Shown here: piece after piece, positions 16,493 through 24,443 of the stretch
How the letters are laid out: each line of letters opens with the position of its first letter
Position numbering within the stretch: position 1 is the stretch's first letter
From: Nesterenkonia salmonea
GTDB lineage: Bacteria > Actinomycetota > Actinomycetes > Actinomycetales > Micrococcaceae
Length of the DNA: 41,483 nucleotides
Direction: 5' to 3'
NCBI RefSeq assembly: GCF_005771525.1
Contig: NZ_VAVZ01000034.1
Location: 1 to 41,483, forward strand
Translations under genes and position numbers: made by a program
Notes under the pieces: generated by a model
The model's input: the letters and a program-made list of their open reading frames with translations, nothing else
What the model was told of the DNA's origin: nothing
Databases searched by the model: none

Positions 16493-16656
16493 AATGGTGG
16501 AACCTCACAGTCACGCAGTATGTTCCCGATCACGTCAGTATTCGGCGTCAGAACCATCAAGCCAACACCAAGGTTCTGTGCCCGGGCAGTGGAGGGTCGA
16601 GTCCTACGTTAGTCGTACACGCACGCTGTAGTCGTTCATTCGAAGGAGCATCCATC

Positions 16657-17214
16657 ATGTCTGACGTTTCCATTCCCGGCACCAAGATCGCCCTGCTGAC
16701 CACCAAGGGTGTGGAACAGCCGGAGCTGACTGAGCCGATCGCCGCCATCAAGGACGCCAGCGGGACCCCTGTGATCGTCTCTCCGGAGGAGACACAGATT
16801 CAGGCGATGAAGGGCGACTGGGAGCATGCTGACTACTTCGATGTGGACGTGCACCTGCCCTCCGCAAACCCTGAAGACTATGCGGGCCTTATTCTGCCCG
16901 GCGGCACTCTCAACGCCGATACTCTGCGCATCGATGAGGACGCCCAGAAGTTCGTGAAGGCGTTCTTCGACGCCGGGAAACCAGTCGCCGCGATCTGCCA
17001 CGGGCCGTGGATCCTGACTGAGATTGGGGCGGTCTCCGGCCGGACTGTGACCAGCTACCCGTCGCTAAAGACAGATCTCACCAACGCAGGGGCCACGTGG
17101 ATCGACGACGCCGCTGTGGTCTCCGACGGTCTGGTCACCTCTCGTAACCCCAAGGACCTTGACGACTTCAACCGCGCATTTCTCACTCTTGTCGCCGAAG
17201 CTGTGGGGTCCTGA
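16657..17214 (+). CDS. PfpI/DJ-1 family protein (type 1 glutamine amidotransferase-like)
   Basis: A 185-residue protein of the PfpI/YhbO branch of the DJ-1 superfamily. The nucleophile elbow is AAICHGPW, with Cys114 and His115. The conserved acid is Glu20 in KGVEQPEL, and LILPGG (78-83) forms the strand before the active site. Members act as stress proteins, and deglycase or glyoxalase activity has been reported for some. A GAAGGAG ribosome site lies 8 bases before the ATG. Monocistronic; the next gene is convergent, with about 100 bp between. Confidence 0.9.
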   Translation: MSDVSIPGTKIALLTTKGVEQPELTEPIAAIKDASGTPVIVSPEETQIQAMKGDWEHADYFDVDVHLPSANPEDYAGLILPGGTLNADTLRIDEDAQKFVKAFFDAGKPVAAICHGPWILTEIGAVSGRTVTSYPSLKTDLTNAGATWIDDAAVVSDGLVTSRNPKDLDDFNRAFLTLVAEAVGS

Positions 17215-17315
17215 GAAGGCGGGCCAACTCGTAGATCGCTATCTGACTCATGAAGCAGATGGCCTATAACCCTCATTCACCGAGGTCTTGAGGTTTCACA
17301 TCTGGTGAGATGGGC

Positions 17316-19022
17316 TCATCGCGTCGCGACCCACCTCACTCCGTAAGGTGGTAGTTCCACTTCTTCGATGACTGTGCCTGCGGTGATGAGATCAACCCCA
17401 CCATCGAACAGTCCTTCCAGGGGAACTGTTGTGTGCTGATCCCGCACATTATGAAGACAAGCGACGGTGCCAGAAACCCCCTTTCGCATGATCTGAATCA
17501 CGCCGGGTACTGGTTCGCTTCCTACACACGATGCTGCCGGGTCGAAAGCGTCGTGCTCACCCCGAGTCGTCACGAGCGCGCGCGTGGCTTCGAGCACCCG
17601 CCGGCGAATGCTCCTAGCGTCGCCGAGCTCAGCCTCCAATGCCTCTAGATCGAGAGTGGCGCGATTGATCGCTCGTGGGTAGCCCAGCTCTTCAGCGCCG
17701 GCGCGATCAGAACGTGAGCCGAGTAGCGAGTGGAGGTAGATCGCTGGAACCCCGGGGATCGCCATCATGAGAGACGTGGCGCATATGAAACGATCTATGT
17801 GTCGCGACACCGGTTCATTACTCGCCGGGTCCGAGAGCGCATCTATGAATGCGATGTTGAGTTCATAGGGCGCCGTCCCTCCATCGGACATTGACCGGTA
17901 GGACACGTAGCCCCCGTGCCGTTGAACCTGCGCCGCGAGCGCTGTGCGGTGTTCGTCGCTCAAGATATTTTCGGCACCTCGCATTCCGATGCCGTCGTGC
18001 GAGGCGAGGAAGTTCAAGAAAGTGCTGTTCGGGCCAACCGCTCTGAGCTCCCTGAGCCAGTCCAGAAACACCTCGGGCTCACCAGTGCGCAGCGTGTGGA
18101 GCACGAGCGGCGGCAGAGCGAAGTTGTACACCAGCTGTGCCTCGTCAACGCCGTCGCCGAAGAATGACACGTTCTGATCGTGCGGCACATTTGTCTCGGT
18201 GACGATGACCGTGCCCGGTGCCACTTCATCAAGCGCTGCACGGATCAGCTTGATCACGTTGTGAGTCTCTGGCAGGTTGCAGCTTGTTGTGCCGATTCTC
18301 TTCCACAGGTACGACACCGCGTCCAGCCTCAGCCATGACGCCCCGTGATGCACGTACCGGCACAGCACATCGAGTACAGCCAGCAGCACTTGCGGGTTGG
18401 CGTAGTTCAAGTCGACTTGGTCGTCACTGAACGTCGTCCATAGCCAGCGTGGCCCCTTGCTGCCCATAAAACGTGTCAGTAGAGGGCTGGTGCGTGGACG
18501 CACGACTTGCGAAAGGTCCGCCTCAGGATCGACGTCGATCGCGAAGTCGGCGAATCTTGCATCACCGTCAAGGAAACCTTGGATCCAAGGTGAGGATGCC
18601 GACACATGGTTGATGACCGCGTCAAACATGAGGCTGACGTCGTCAGCCAACCCTTCAATATCTTGCCATGAGCCCACATCATCACGAACCGCCAGGTAGT
18701 CCACAACGCCGAAACCGTCATCTGATGTGAACGGGTAGAACGGCAACAGGTGCAGGTTCGAAATGAACGGTGCGTAATCCGACATGAATCTCCGCAGAGT
18801 GACCAACGGGTACTCCCCCGGTGCGCGGATTTGGTCAGCGTAGGTGATGACTAGAGCGTCGGAACTCCGCAGTGTTCGCCGCCCCGATGATCGAGAGTCT
18901 TCTGCCGGAAGCCGGTACCTATCTATCACTTCCTTCACGCATTGCGAGACCTCCTCATGCTGTTCCGGGTATAGCTCCCGTAGCAGGCCGTGGATTTGGC
19001 TCTGAGGGTCAGGGATGATCAT
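17316..19022 (-). CDS. GH13_18 sugar phosphorylase (sucrose/glucosylglycerate phosphorylase type)
   Basis: A 568-residue alpha-retaining glycoside phosphorylase. It has the TIM-barrel start YPFTSDDGFGVVDY (about 96-109), which in this subfamily replaces the usual amylase motif. The nucleophile is Asp234 in WLRLDAVSYLWK, the acid/base Glu276 in VTETNVPH and the transition-state Asp343 in NFLASHDGIG. The segment LWKRIGTTSCNLPETH (239-254) resembles glucosylglycerate phosphorylases such as E. coli YcjM more than classical sucrose phosphorylase. The product would be alpha-glucose 1-phosphate plus a free acceptor. It overlaps the permease gene by ATGA, ending the ABC operon, so it probably acts on what that importer brings in. 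The exact acceptor (glycerate, glycerol, fructose or another) is unknown. Confidence 0.82.
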   Translation of the reverse strand: MIIPDPQSQIHGLLRELYPEQHEEVSQCVKEVIDRYRLPAEDSRSSGRRTLRSSDALVITYADQIRAPGEYPLVTLRRFMSDYAPFISNLHLLPFYPFTSDDGFGVVDYLAVRDDVGSWQDIEGLADDVSLMFDAVINHVSASSPWIQGFLDGDARFADFAIDVDPEADLSQVVRPRTSPLLTRFMGSKGPRWLWTTFSDDQVDLNYANPQVLLAVLDVLCRYVHHGASWLRLDAVSYLWKRIGTTSCNLPETHNVIKLIRAALDEVAPGTVIVTETNVPHDQNVSFFGDGVDEAQLVYNFALPPLVLHTLRTGEPEVFLDWLRELRAVGPNSTFLNFLASHDGIGMRGAENILSDEHRTALAAQVQRHGGYVSYRSMSDGGTAPYELNIAFIDALSDPASNEPVSRHIDRFICATSLMMAIPGVPAIYLHSLLGSRSDRAGAEELGYPRAINRATLDLEALEAELGDARSIRRRVLEATRALVTTRGEHDAFDPAASCVGSEPVPGVIQIMRKGVSGTVACLHNVRDQHTTVPLEGLFDGGVDLITAGTVIEEVELPPYGVRWVATR

Positions 19023-19936
19023 CCCTTCACCGCTCCTGCTGTCAGGCCGGCAGTGATACGCCGCTGCAGCACCAAGGCAAAGATGATCAGCGGTACTGAG
19101 ACCAGCACTGAGGCCGCCATTACCTGCCCGATGGGGTTCTCATAGCCCACGCGTTGGAAGGTGCCGATGAAGACGGGCACGGTTTGCACGTTCAGATCAC
19201 GCGGGGCGAAAGAGAACGCCAGCAAGAACTCATTCGTCGCATAGACGAACACGATGATCGCTGAAGTGCCCACACCTGGTGCGGCCAGGGGAAGAATAAT
19301 GCGCAGGAAGATCTGCCACGGTGTCGCCCCATCAATTTTTCCTTGTTCCTCCAGCTCCCGCGGAATACCCGAGAAGAACGTCACGAGGATGAAGATCGAC
19401 AGTGGCAACGTAAGCGCCACGTATGGGATCACCATGCCAGAGTATGAGTTGAGCAGCGATATACCGGTCCATGTCTGAATCTGTTGGTACATCTGGTAGA
19501 GCGGCGGGACGAGGGCAACGGGAGGAAACATTGTCGCCACGAGTGCCAGCGTCAGGATAACCGCTCTACCCTTCAGTGGTAGACGTGCGATCGCGTACGC
19601 AGCAAGCGAAGCGACCGGAATGCAGATCAGTGTTGCGAGGCCTGCGACTACAAGCGAGTTACGCAGAGCGAACTGAAAATCGAGTTCAAAAATTTGGATG
19701 AAGTTGTCCAGACTGAACGGCCCGACGAAGATATTCGGATTCGTCAGGGCTATCGCGCCCGAACGCAGACTCGTCATGAACATCCAGACGAATGGGAAGA
19801 GACACCACACGATCACCACGACCATGCCAAGCAGACGTAGGGTGTTGCTCAGCCAGTACGGGGTGTTCGAAGACCGAGGGGGCTCCTGTCCTGCCCCGCT
19901 GGTCTTGCGAGTCGAGGGATCCGTAGCCGTGTTCAT
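19019..19936 (-). CDS. carbohydrate ABC transporter permease, MalG type
   Basis: A 305-residue permease with six hydrophobic segments after a polar N-terminus of about 28 residues. The EAA loop that contacts the ATPase is ELEEQGKIDGATPWQIFLRIILP (about 195-217). It is the second channel subunit of the glucoside importer. The start ATG 19936 overlaps the first permease stop (ATGA), and its own stop overlaps the phosphorylase start. No ATPase gene is present in the cluster; a shared MsiK-type ATPase elsewhere in the genome is likely. Confidence 0.9.
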   Translation of the reverse strand: MNTATDPSTRKTSGAGQEPPRSSNTPYWLSNTLRLLGMVVVIVWCLFPFVWMFMTSLRSGAIALTNPNIFVGPFSLDNFIQIFELDFQFALRNSLVVAGLATLICIPVASLAAYAIARLPLKGRAVILTLALVATMFPPVALVPPLYQMYQQIQTWTGISLLNSYSGMVIPYVALTLPLSIFILVTFFSGIPRELEEQGKIDGATPWQIFLRIILPLAAPGVGTSAIIVFVYATNEFLLAFSFAPRDLNVQTVPVFIGTFQRVGYENPIGQVMAASVLVSVPLIIFALVLQRRITAGLTAGAVKG

Positions 19937-20859
19937 TTCTTCTTCCCCTTCTCTGATCCAACGGTCTGCTGCCCCATCAGTCGGATGAAGAAGATTCCGA
20001 CGATCATCACTATGATGAATGTTGCTGTAGAGAGCGCGTTTGCGTATCCCAGTTCAGGCTCTGCGTAGAGGTAACGCTGCGTGTACACGGACAATGTGGC
20101 AAGCGAATTGCTGTATCCAGCGAACACGTATGCGAAGTCGAACATCCGCAGCGCATCAACAGTGCGGAACAGCAGCGCAACAATGATTGCTGGGCGCAGC
20201 AGCGGCAACGTGATCGACCAGAACCGCCTCCATGCACCGGCCCCGTCAACCTCTGCCGCTTCGTAGTACTCACGAGGAATCGTCTGCAACCCTGCTAGGA
20301 GTAGTAGAGCCACGAATGGCGCGGTCTTCCACACATCGGCAGTGATGATACCCACCATCGACCACGTCGGGTCGTTGAGCCAATTAATGCTGGTACCCAA
20401 GAGCCCGTTGACGAACCCGGGGTTGTCACTGAACATGTACCGCCAAACCTGGGCGGCAACAGCAGTAGGGATCACCCAGGGCACAAGGATGATGGCTCGA
20501 GTGATTCCCTGACCCCGGAATGCTTGATTCATGATGAGTGCGAACATCAGCCCGATCACGAACTCAAACGCTACAGAAACAGTTGTGAATACGAAGGTGT
20601 TTCGGATGGCGTTGTAAAAACCGCCGTCGCTGAGTAACTGGCTGTAGTTGCCAAAGCCTGTGAACTCCTGCCGGAACCCCGTGATCTGGTACATGCTCAT
20701 CCATACGGCGTAGATCACCGGAAAAAGGGCGATCACCGCCATAAACGTGAACGAGGGTGTGAGGAAGATTTTTGCCAGGGCGCGTTCCCCTATGCCGGAT
20801 CCCTTAGAGCGGGGACCTCGCTGAGGGGTGCGCGCCTTAGAGCTCTGTGCGATCGCCAC
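19933..20859 (-). CDS. carbohydrate ABC transporter permease, MalF type
   Basis: A 308-residue permease with six hydrophobic segments. An extracytoplasmic loop follows helix 1 (about 56-80), as usual for the MalF/UgpA branch. The EAA loop reads YYEAAEVDGAGAWRRFWSITLP (about 199-220). The start is GTG 20859, 9 bases after the binding-protein stop at 20869. It pairs with the MalG-type protein to form the membrane channel for the glucoside taken up by the lipoprotein encoded just before it. Confidence 0.9.
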   Translation of the reverse strand: MAIAQSSKARTPQRGPRSKGSGIGERALAKIFLTPSFTFMAVIALFPVIYAVWMSMYQITGFRQEFTGFGNYSQLLSDGGFYNAIRNTFVFTTVSVAFEFVIGLMFALIMNQAFRGQGITRAIILVPWVIPTAVAAQVWRYMFSDNPGFVNGLLGTSINWLNDPTWSMVGIITADVWKTAPFVALLLLAGLQTIPREYYEAAEVDGAGAWRRFWSITLPLLRPAIIVALLFRTVDALRMFDFAYVFAGYSNSLATLSVYTQRYLYAEPELGYANALSTATFIIVMIVGIFFIRLMGQQTVGSEKGKKK

Positions 20860-20868
20860 GATGACGCA

Positions 20869-22146
20869 CTACTCTGCTGAGAGCGCGTCGGTTGCGGCCT
20901 CATCGACGGCCTGCAGTGCCTGCTCGGGATCTGTCTGTCCGAGGAACGCGGAGTGCAGGTTCTCCTGGATGGCTAGGGACAACGAGTTGTATCCCGCGAC
21001 CGCCGGTCGAGCCTGAGCCTCGGCGAGAATCTCGCCCAGCAATTGCACATTGGGATCATCGGCGCCATCGTAGGTTGACAGCATCGTCGACGGAAGGCTC
21101 ATGTCGAGTAGCGTCTGCTGAGCATCGGCATCAGTTGCAGCCCAAACCACGAACTCTTCCGCGACATCTTGATTATCACTCAACTCGCTGACGGCGTTAT
21201 TGAGGCCACCCAGCGCGCCAACGCCCGGGTTTTCGTCAAAGCCTGGGAGAGCAGCTACGTCGAAGTCTCCCGCGACATCGCTTTCTTCACCGTCTTCCCC
21301 CTCGAGCAATGGCAGAGCGTATGGCCAGTTATGCATATAGACAGAGTCCCCAGCTTGGAAGAGAGACCGTGCGTCGTCTTCGACCATCGAGTCGAAGCCA
21401 CTGGCAAACAGGCCCTGCTCGCGTCCGTCAATCAGGAAATCTAGCGCCCGCTCGGCCGCATCACCTTCGAGGAAGGTACTCTCTGTTTGATCATCGTTGT
21501 ACACCTCACCGCCGGCAGACCAAAACAGCTGCAGGAACGTCACGACGAATCCCTCATACTGGTTACCGAGCCCTGCATACCCGCCGATGCCAGCCTCATC
21601 ACCGACTTCGACTCCGCTCTCCAAGACTTCGTCCCACGTCGCGGGCGGTTCGTCCACCAGATCGGTGCGATAGTAGAGGTAGCCAGCATTCGACGAGTAC
21701 GGCATAGCGAATAGCTCGTTCTCCCACGAAGAACTCTCCACGGCGCCGTCTAAACTGACCCCCTCAACTTCGGCCCGATGATCTTCAAGGTTCATGATGT
21801 AGCCCGCTTCAGCGAATTCACCGGTCCACACCACGTCGAGCCCAAGAACGTCAAAAGCTCCCGTTCCACTCTGCAAGTCCTGGAACATTGCCTGACGCTG
21901 CTGGTCGGCTTCGGGCGAGAGGAACTCGACGTTCACCATCTGGTCAGGGTTCTGCTCGTTCCAGAGATCGGCGACCGCTTCATGGATTGCCTGGTCCGCT
22001 CCGGTGACGGCCCACGTGAACGCCGCTTCGCCGGCCTCGCCGTTGCCATTCTGGCTATCCGGAGAGCCGCAAGCCGCCAAGCCACCCCCCGCAACAACTA
22101 ACCCGGCCAGTAACGCCCCTGTCTTATGTACAGGTGTTGAACGCAT
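20869..22146 (-). CDS. sugar ABC transporter substrate-binding lipoprotein
   Basis: A 425-residue family 1 solute-binding protein. The signal peptide ends in the lipobox GLAAC (Cys26). The mature start is a short Gly/Asn/Glu linker. Typical motifs include YSSNAGYLYYRTDLVDEPPATWDE in the first lobe and GGLNNAVSE near the binding cleft. Acidic overall. It delivers an oligosaccharide or glucoside to the two permeases encoded downstream. ATG 22146 is chosen for its AGAGGGA ribosome site and clean signal peptide; the same frame runs open far upstream over the glucosidase gene as a shadow. An 82-bp gap separates it from the glucosidase gene and contains two inverted repeats. Confidence 0.9.
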   Translation of the reverse strand: MRSTPVHKTGALLAGLVVAGGGLAACGSPDSQNGNGEAGEAAFTWAVTGADQAIHEAVADLWNEQNPDQMVNVEFLSPEADQQRQAMFQDLQSGTGAFDVLGLDVVWTGEFAEAGYIMNLEDHRAEVEGVSLDGAVESSSWENELFAMPYSSNAGYLYYRTDLVDEPPATWDEVLESGVEVGDEAGIGGYAGLGNQYEGFVVTFLQLFWSAGGEVYNDDQTESTFLEGDAAERALDFLIDGREQGLFASGFDSMVEDDARSLFQAGDSVYMHNWPYALPLLEGEDGEESDVAGDFDVAALPGFDENPGVGALGGLNNAVSELSDNQDVAEEFVVWAATDADAQQTLLDMSLPSTMLSTYDGADDPNVQLLGEILAEAQARPAVAGYNSLSLAIQENLHSAFLGQTDPEQALQAVDEAATDALSAE

Positions 22147-22173
22147 TTTGAATCCCTCTACTCTCTTGTTGTG

Positions 22174-22219
22174 ATGCGAATTCGAATGACATGGCAAATA
22201 TGAGTCACTGTTGAGTGAC
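22174..22219. promoter_or_regulatory. inverted repeats before the binding-protein gene
   Basis: Two dyads sit in the 82-bp gap between the glucosidase stop and the binding-protein start. ATGCGAATTCGAAT (22174-22187) has one mismatched pair around the palindrome CGAATTCG and looks like a repressor site. GTCACT-GTTG-AGTGAC (22204-22219) has a perfect 6-bp stem and may be a weak terminator or an RNA stem that separates expression of the two parts. Which repressor would bind is not known; the divergent ROK protein is a candidate. Confidence 0.45.
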
Positions 22220-22228
22220 AAAGCGTCC

Positions 22229-23983
22229 TCATTGGGCTCCTGACCTCTTCGGAGAGCGCTGCCGAGGCTCAGGCATTCCGGTGACTGTCGCGTCAAGGGA
22301 AGTCCGGCGGATCCAGGCGGTGGCAGCGCCGGGCAGCATGCCGTCGTTGAGCTCGGCGCTGGTGAGCAGTACCTCACCTGCGGGCAGGGGTGCTTTGACG
22401 TCGCTGAAGTTGGTGACGGTGACCCAGCCGTTGGGACGCATGAAAGCGAGAACATCCTTATGGCCAGTCTTGAGCCACTCCAGAGACTCCTCAGTCTGCA
22501 GCTCCCGCCGCAGCCGCAGAGCGGCACGGTACAGTTCCAGCGTTGAGCCTTGCTGTCCTTCCTGCACCTCGACCGCGTAGTCGGCGAACCATCCCGGTTG
22601 GGGCAAGTGGGCCCCGTCTTCACCAAATCCGAAGGAACTGCCTGCGGAGGTCCACGGAAGTGGGACCCGGCAGCCATCCCGGCCGATCTCCGCACCCCGG
22701 CTGCGGAAGAACGTTGGGTCCTGTCTCGCCTCGGCGGGGATGTCACCGACCTCCTGCAGGCCTAGCTCCTCGCCCTGGTACAGGTATGAGGACCCGGGCA
22801 GCGCCAGCATGAGCAGGGTCGCGGCCCGGGCACGGCGCAGGCCTAGGTCGACGTCGACATCCTCCCGGTGCCCGCCGTTGAGCAGCCAAGCGTTGCCGGG
22901 CTTGCCGTTGTTGCCGTGCTCGGGGGTTACCGTGCTGTCCGAGAGGCCGAAGCGTGTGGCGTGACGGACCACATCGTGGTTGGAGAACACCCAGGTGGAG
23001 GACGCCCCGGAGGTCTCCGCCTCGGTGAGGTTTTTGGTGATGATCTGCTGAAACTTTCCGGCGTCGAACTCAGCCATCAGGAGGTCGAAGTTGAACGCCT
23101 GGCCCAGACCCTCTGGGCTGGCGTACCGTGCGCGGCGTTCGGGGTGGACCCAGGCTTCGGCGACGGCGGTGCGTGGAGGGTCGTACTCATCAAAGAGCTT
23201 GCGCCATTGCGCGTAGATCTCGTGCACCTCGTCGCGGTCCCAGTACGGGTGAGAGCCGTCAATGAAGCCGTCGGCGCCGGTGCCGAGCTGCCCCAGCTCA
23301 GCTTGCTTCGGTAATGTTTCCTCAAGGTTCTTGGTCAGGGCGTGGGCGACGTCGATGCGGAATCCGTCCACCCCGCGGTCGGACCAGAAGCGAAGGGTGG
23401 TCAGGAAATCCTCGCGCACCTCTGGGTTATCCCAGTTGAAGTCGGGCTGTTCCTTGGCAAAGAGGTGCAGATACCACTGCCCTGGGGAGCCGTCGGGTTC
23501 GGTGACGCGCTCCCATGCTGGACCTCCGAAGACCGATTCCCAGTCCGAGGGTGGCAGCTCACCGTGCTCGCCGAGCCCGTCACGGAAGATGTAGCGCTCC
23601 CGCTCCGGTGAACCAGGTCCGGCCGCAAGTGCCTGACGGAACCATTCGTGACGATCTGAGGAATGGTTCGGGACGATGTCCACCACCACTTTGATGCCCT
23701 CGGCATGCAGGGCAGCGACCATCTCATCAAAGTCCTCGAGTGTGCCGATCTTCGGGTCCACCTCGCGGTAATCGTCGACATCGTAACCGCCGTCGGCCAG
23801 CGCGGAGGGATAGAACGGGCTCAGCCAGACGGCGTCGATACCCAGCTCATTCAGGTAGGGGACTCGGGAAGTGATCCCCTGCAGATCGCCGATCCCGTTG
23901 CCGTCGGCGTCAGCGAAGCTGCGCGGATAGATCTGGTAGACAGCCGCCTGACGCCACCAGTTCGGGTCCTGGGAGATGCTCAC
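22229..23983 (-). CDS. GH13 alpha-glucosidase (oligo-1,6-glucosidase type)
   Basis: A 584-residue glycoside hydrolase. The start NWWRQAAVYQIYPRSF is followed by DADGNGIGDL (calcium loop), DIVPNHSS, GFRIDVAH (nucleophile Asp211), AVAEAWVHP (acid/base Glu276) and FSNHDVVRH (Asp337). These are the four conserved regions of GH13 alpha-glucosidases of the oligo-1,6-glucosidase/trehalose-6-phosphate hydrolase type. It would hydrolyse imported alpha-glucosides in the cytoplasm. I choose GTG 23983, which overlaps the stop of a small upstream ORF as GTGA and gives a normal N-terminus; a GTG at 24016 would add 11 unusual residues and has no ribosome site. It is the first enzyme gene of the glucoside cassette. 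Confidence 0.9.
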   Translation of the reverse strand: MSISQDPNWWRQAAVYQIYPRSFADADGNGIGDLQGITSRVPYLNELGIDAVWLSPFYPSALADGGYDVDDYREVDPKIGTLEDFDEMVAALHAEGIKVVVDIVPNHSSDRHEWFRQALAAGPGSPERERYIFRDGLGEHGELPPSDWESVFGGPAWERVTEPDGSPGQWYLHLFAKEQPDFNWDNPEVREDFLTTLRFWSDRGVDGFRIDVAHALTKNLEETLPKQAELGQLGTGADGFIDGSHPYWDRDEVHEIYAQWRKLFDEYDPPRTAVAEAWVHPERRARYASPEGLGQAFNFDLLMAEFDAGKFQQIITKNLTEAETSGASSTWVFSNHDVVRHATRFGLSDSTVTPEHGNNGKPGNAWLLNGGHREDVDVDLGLRRARAATLLMLALPGSSYLYQGEELGLQEVGDIPAEARQDPTFFRSRGAEIGRDGCRVPLPWTSAGSSFGFGEDGAHLPQPGWFADYAVEVQEGQQGSTLELYRAALRLRRELQTEESLEWLKTGHKDVLAFMRPNGWVTVTNFSDVKAPLPAGEVLLTSAELNDGMLPGAATAWIRRTSLDATVTGMPEPRQRSPKRSGAQ

Positions 23984-24165
23984 AGGGCCGACCCAATTGT
24001 CGACCCATCGGTCCACTCATCGGCGTTAGTGCCGCACAACGGGGTCGCAGAGGCATCCAACATCGTCGCATTGGCATCGACAACCTCGCTGCAGATTGTT
24101 GCCACCCCAGCATCGCACCCAGCCATCTGACTGCGGTGCGGAACTACTTGCGGACTCGTGCCCAC
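23980..24165 (-). CDS. small upstream ORF coupled to the glucosidase gene
   Basis: A 61-residue ORF with a good ribosome site (GGGAGG, 5 bases before GTG 24165). Its stop overlaps the chosen glucosidase start as GTGA, the same coupling seen across this genome. It lies in the leader of the predicted transcript starting near 24200. The product has three cysteines (17, 25, 44), a hydrophilic, threonine-rich C-terminal part and no signal peptide or known domain. It could be a genuine small protein or a translated leader that sets glucosidase expression. It may also be chance, because the first codons look ordinary and no homologue is recognised. Confidence 0.45.
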   Translation of the reverse strand: MGTSPQVVPHRSQMAGCDAGVATICSEVVDANATMLDASATPLCGTNADEWTDGSTIGSAL

Positions 24166-24206
24166 TGTGACCTCCCAAGGGCGAGTAGTGAAGTGACGTA
24201 GACCAC

Positions 24207-24237
24207 ATCATACAGCAAGTAAATTTATTATGTAAAT
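24207..24237 (-). promoter_or_regulatory. sigma70-like promoter of the glucoside operon with overlapping dyad
   Basis: On the minus strand, -35 TTTACA (24236-24231) and -10 TATGAT (24212-24207) are 18 bp apart in an AT-rich block that stands out from its surroundings. The dyad ATTTA-TTATG-TAAAT (24223-24237) covers the -35 and could be the site of the divergent ROK regulator. The expected start of transcription is near 24200. Confidence 0.6.
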
Positions 24238-24419
24238 CTACTAGGCTAGAAGCTTGCACCGCACCAACGACTGGCCCAGGACCCCGTTCCAGCCCGTGCT
24301 GGATCCTGATCACCGGACAGGAGCTGATCCGGTCTGCCCCCATGAAGACCAGCGCCGGGCATACTTACCCGAGGCACCCGCTCAAATTTTGCGGGCCACT
24401 TGACGTGAGGCACCACTAT

Positions 24420-24436
24420 GTAGGCGCACCTACAAT
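24420..24436 (+). promoter_or_regulatory. leaderless -10 and palindrome before the ROK gene
   Basis: TACAAT at 24431-24436 is a near-ideal -10, and it is followed by GTG at 24444 with only 7 bases between, as expected for a leaderless message. The inverted repeat GTAGG-CGCA-CCTAC (24420-24433) overlaps it, suggesting self-repression. No good -35 is seen at normal spacing. Confidence 0.5.
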
Positions 24437-24443
24437 TAGTGAG

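Noticed and set aside
20869-22746. Reading of the sugar-binding protein from 22746
   Set aside because: The upstream part is a shadow of the glucosidase gene; a signal peptide with lipobox starts cleanly at ATG 22146 after AGAGGGA.
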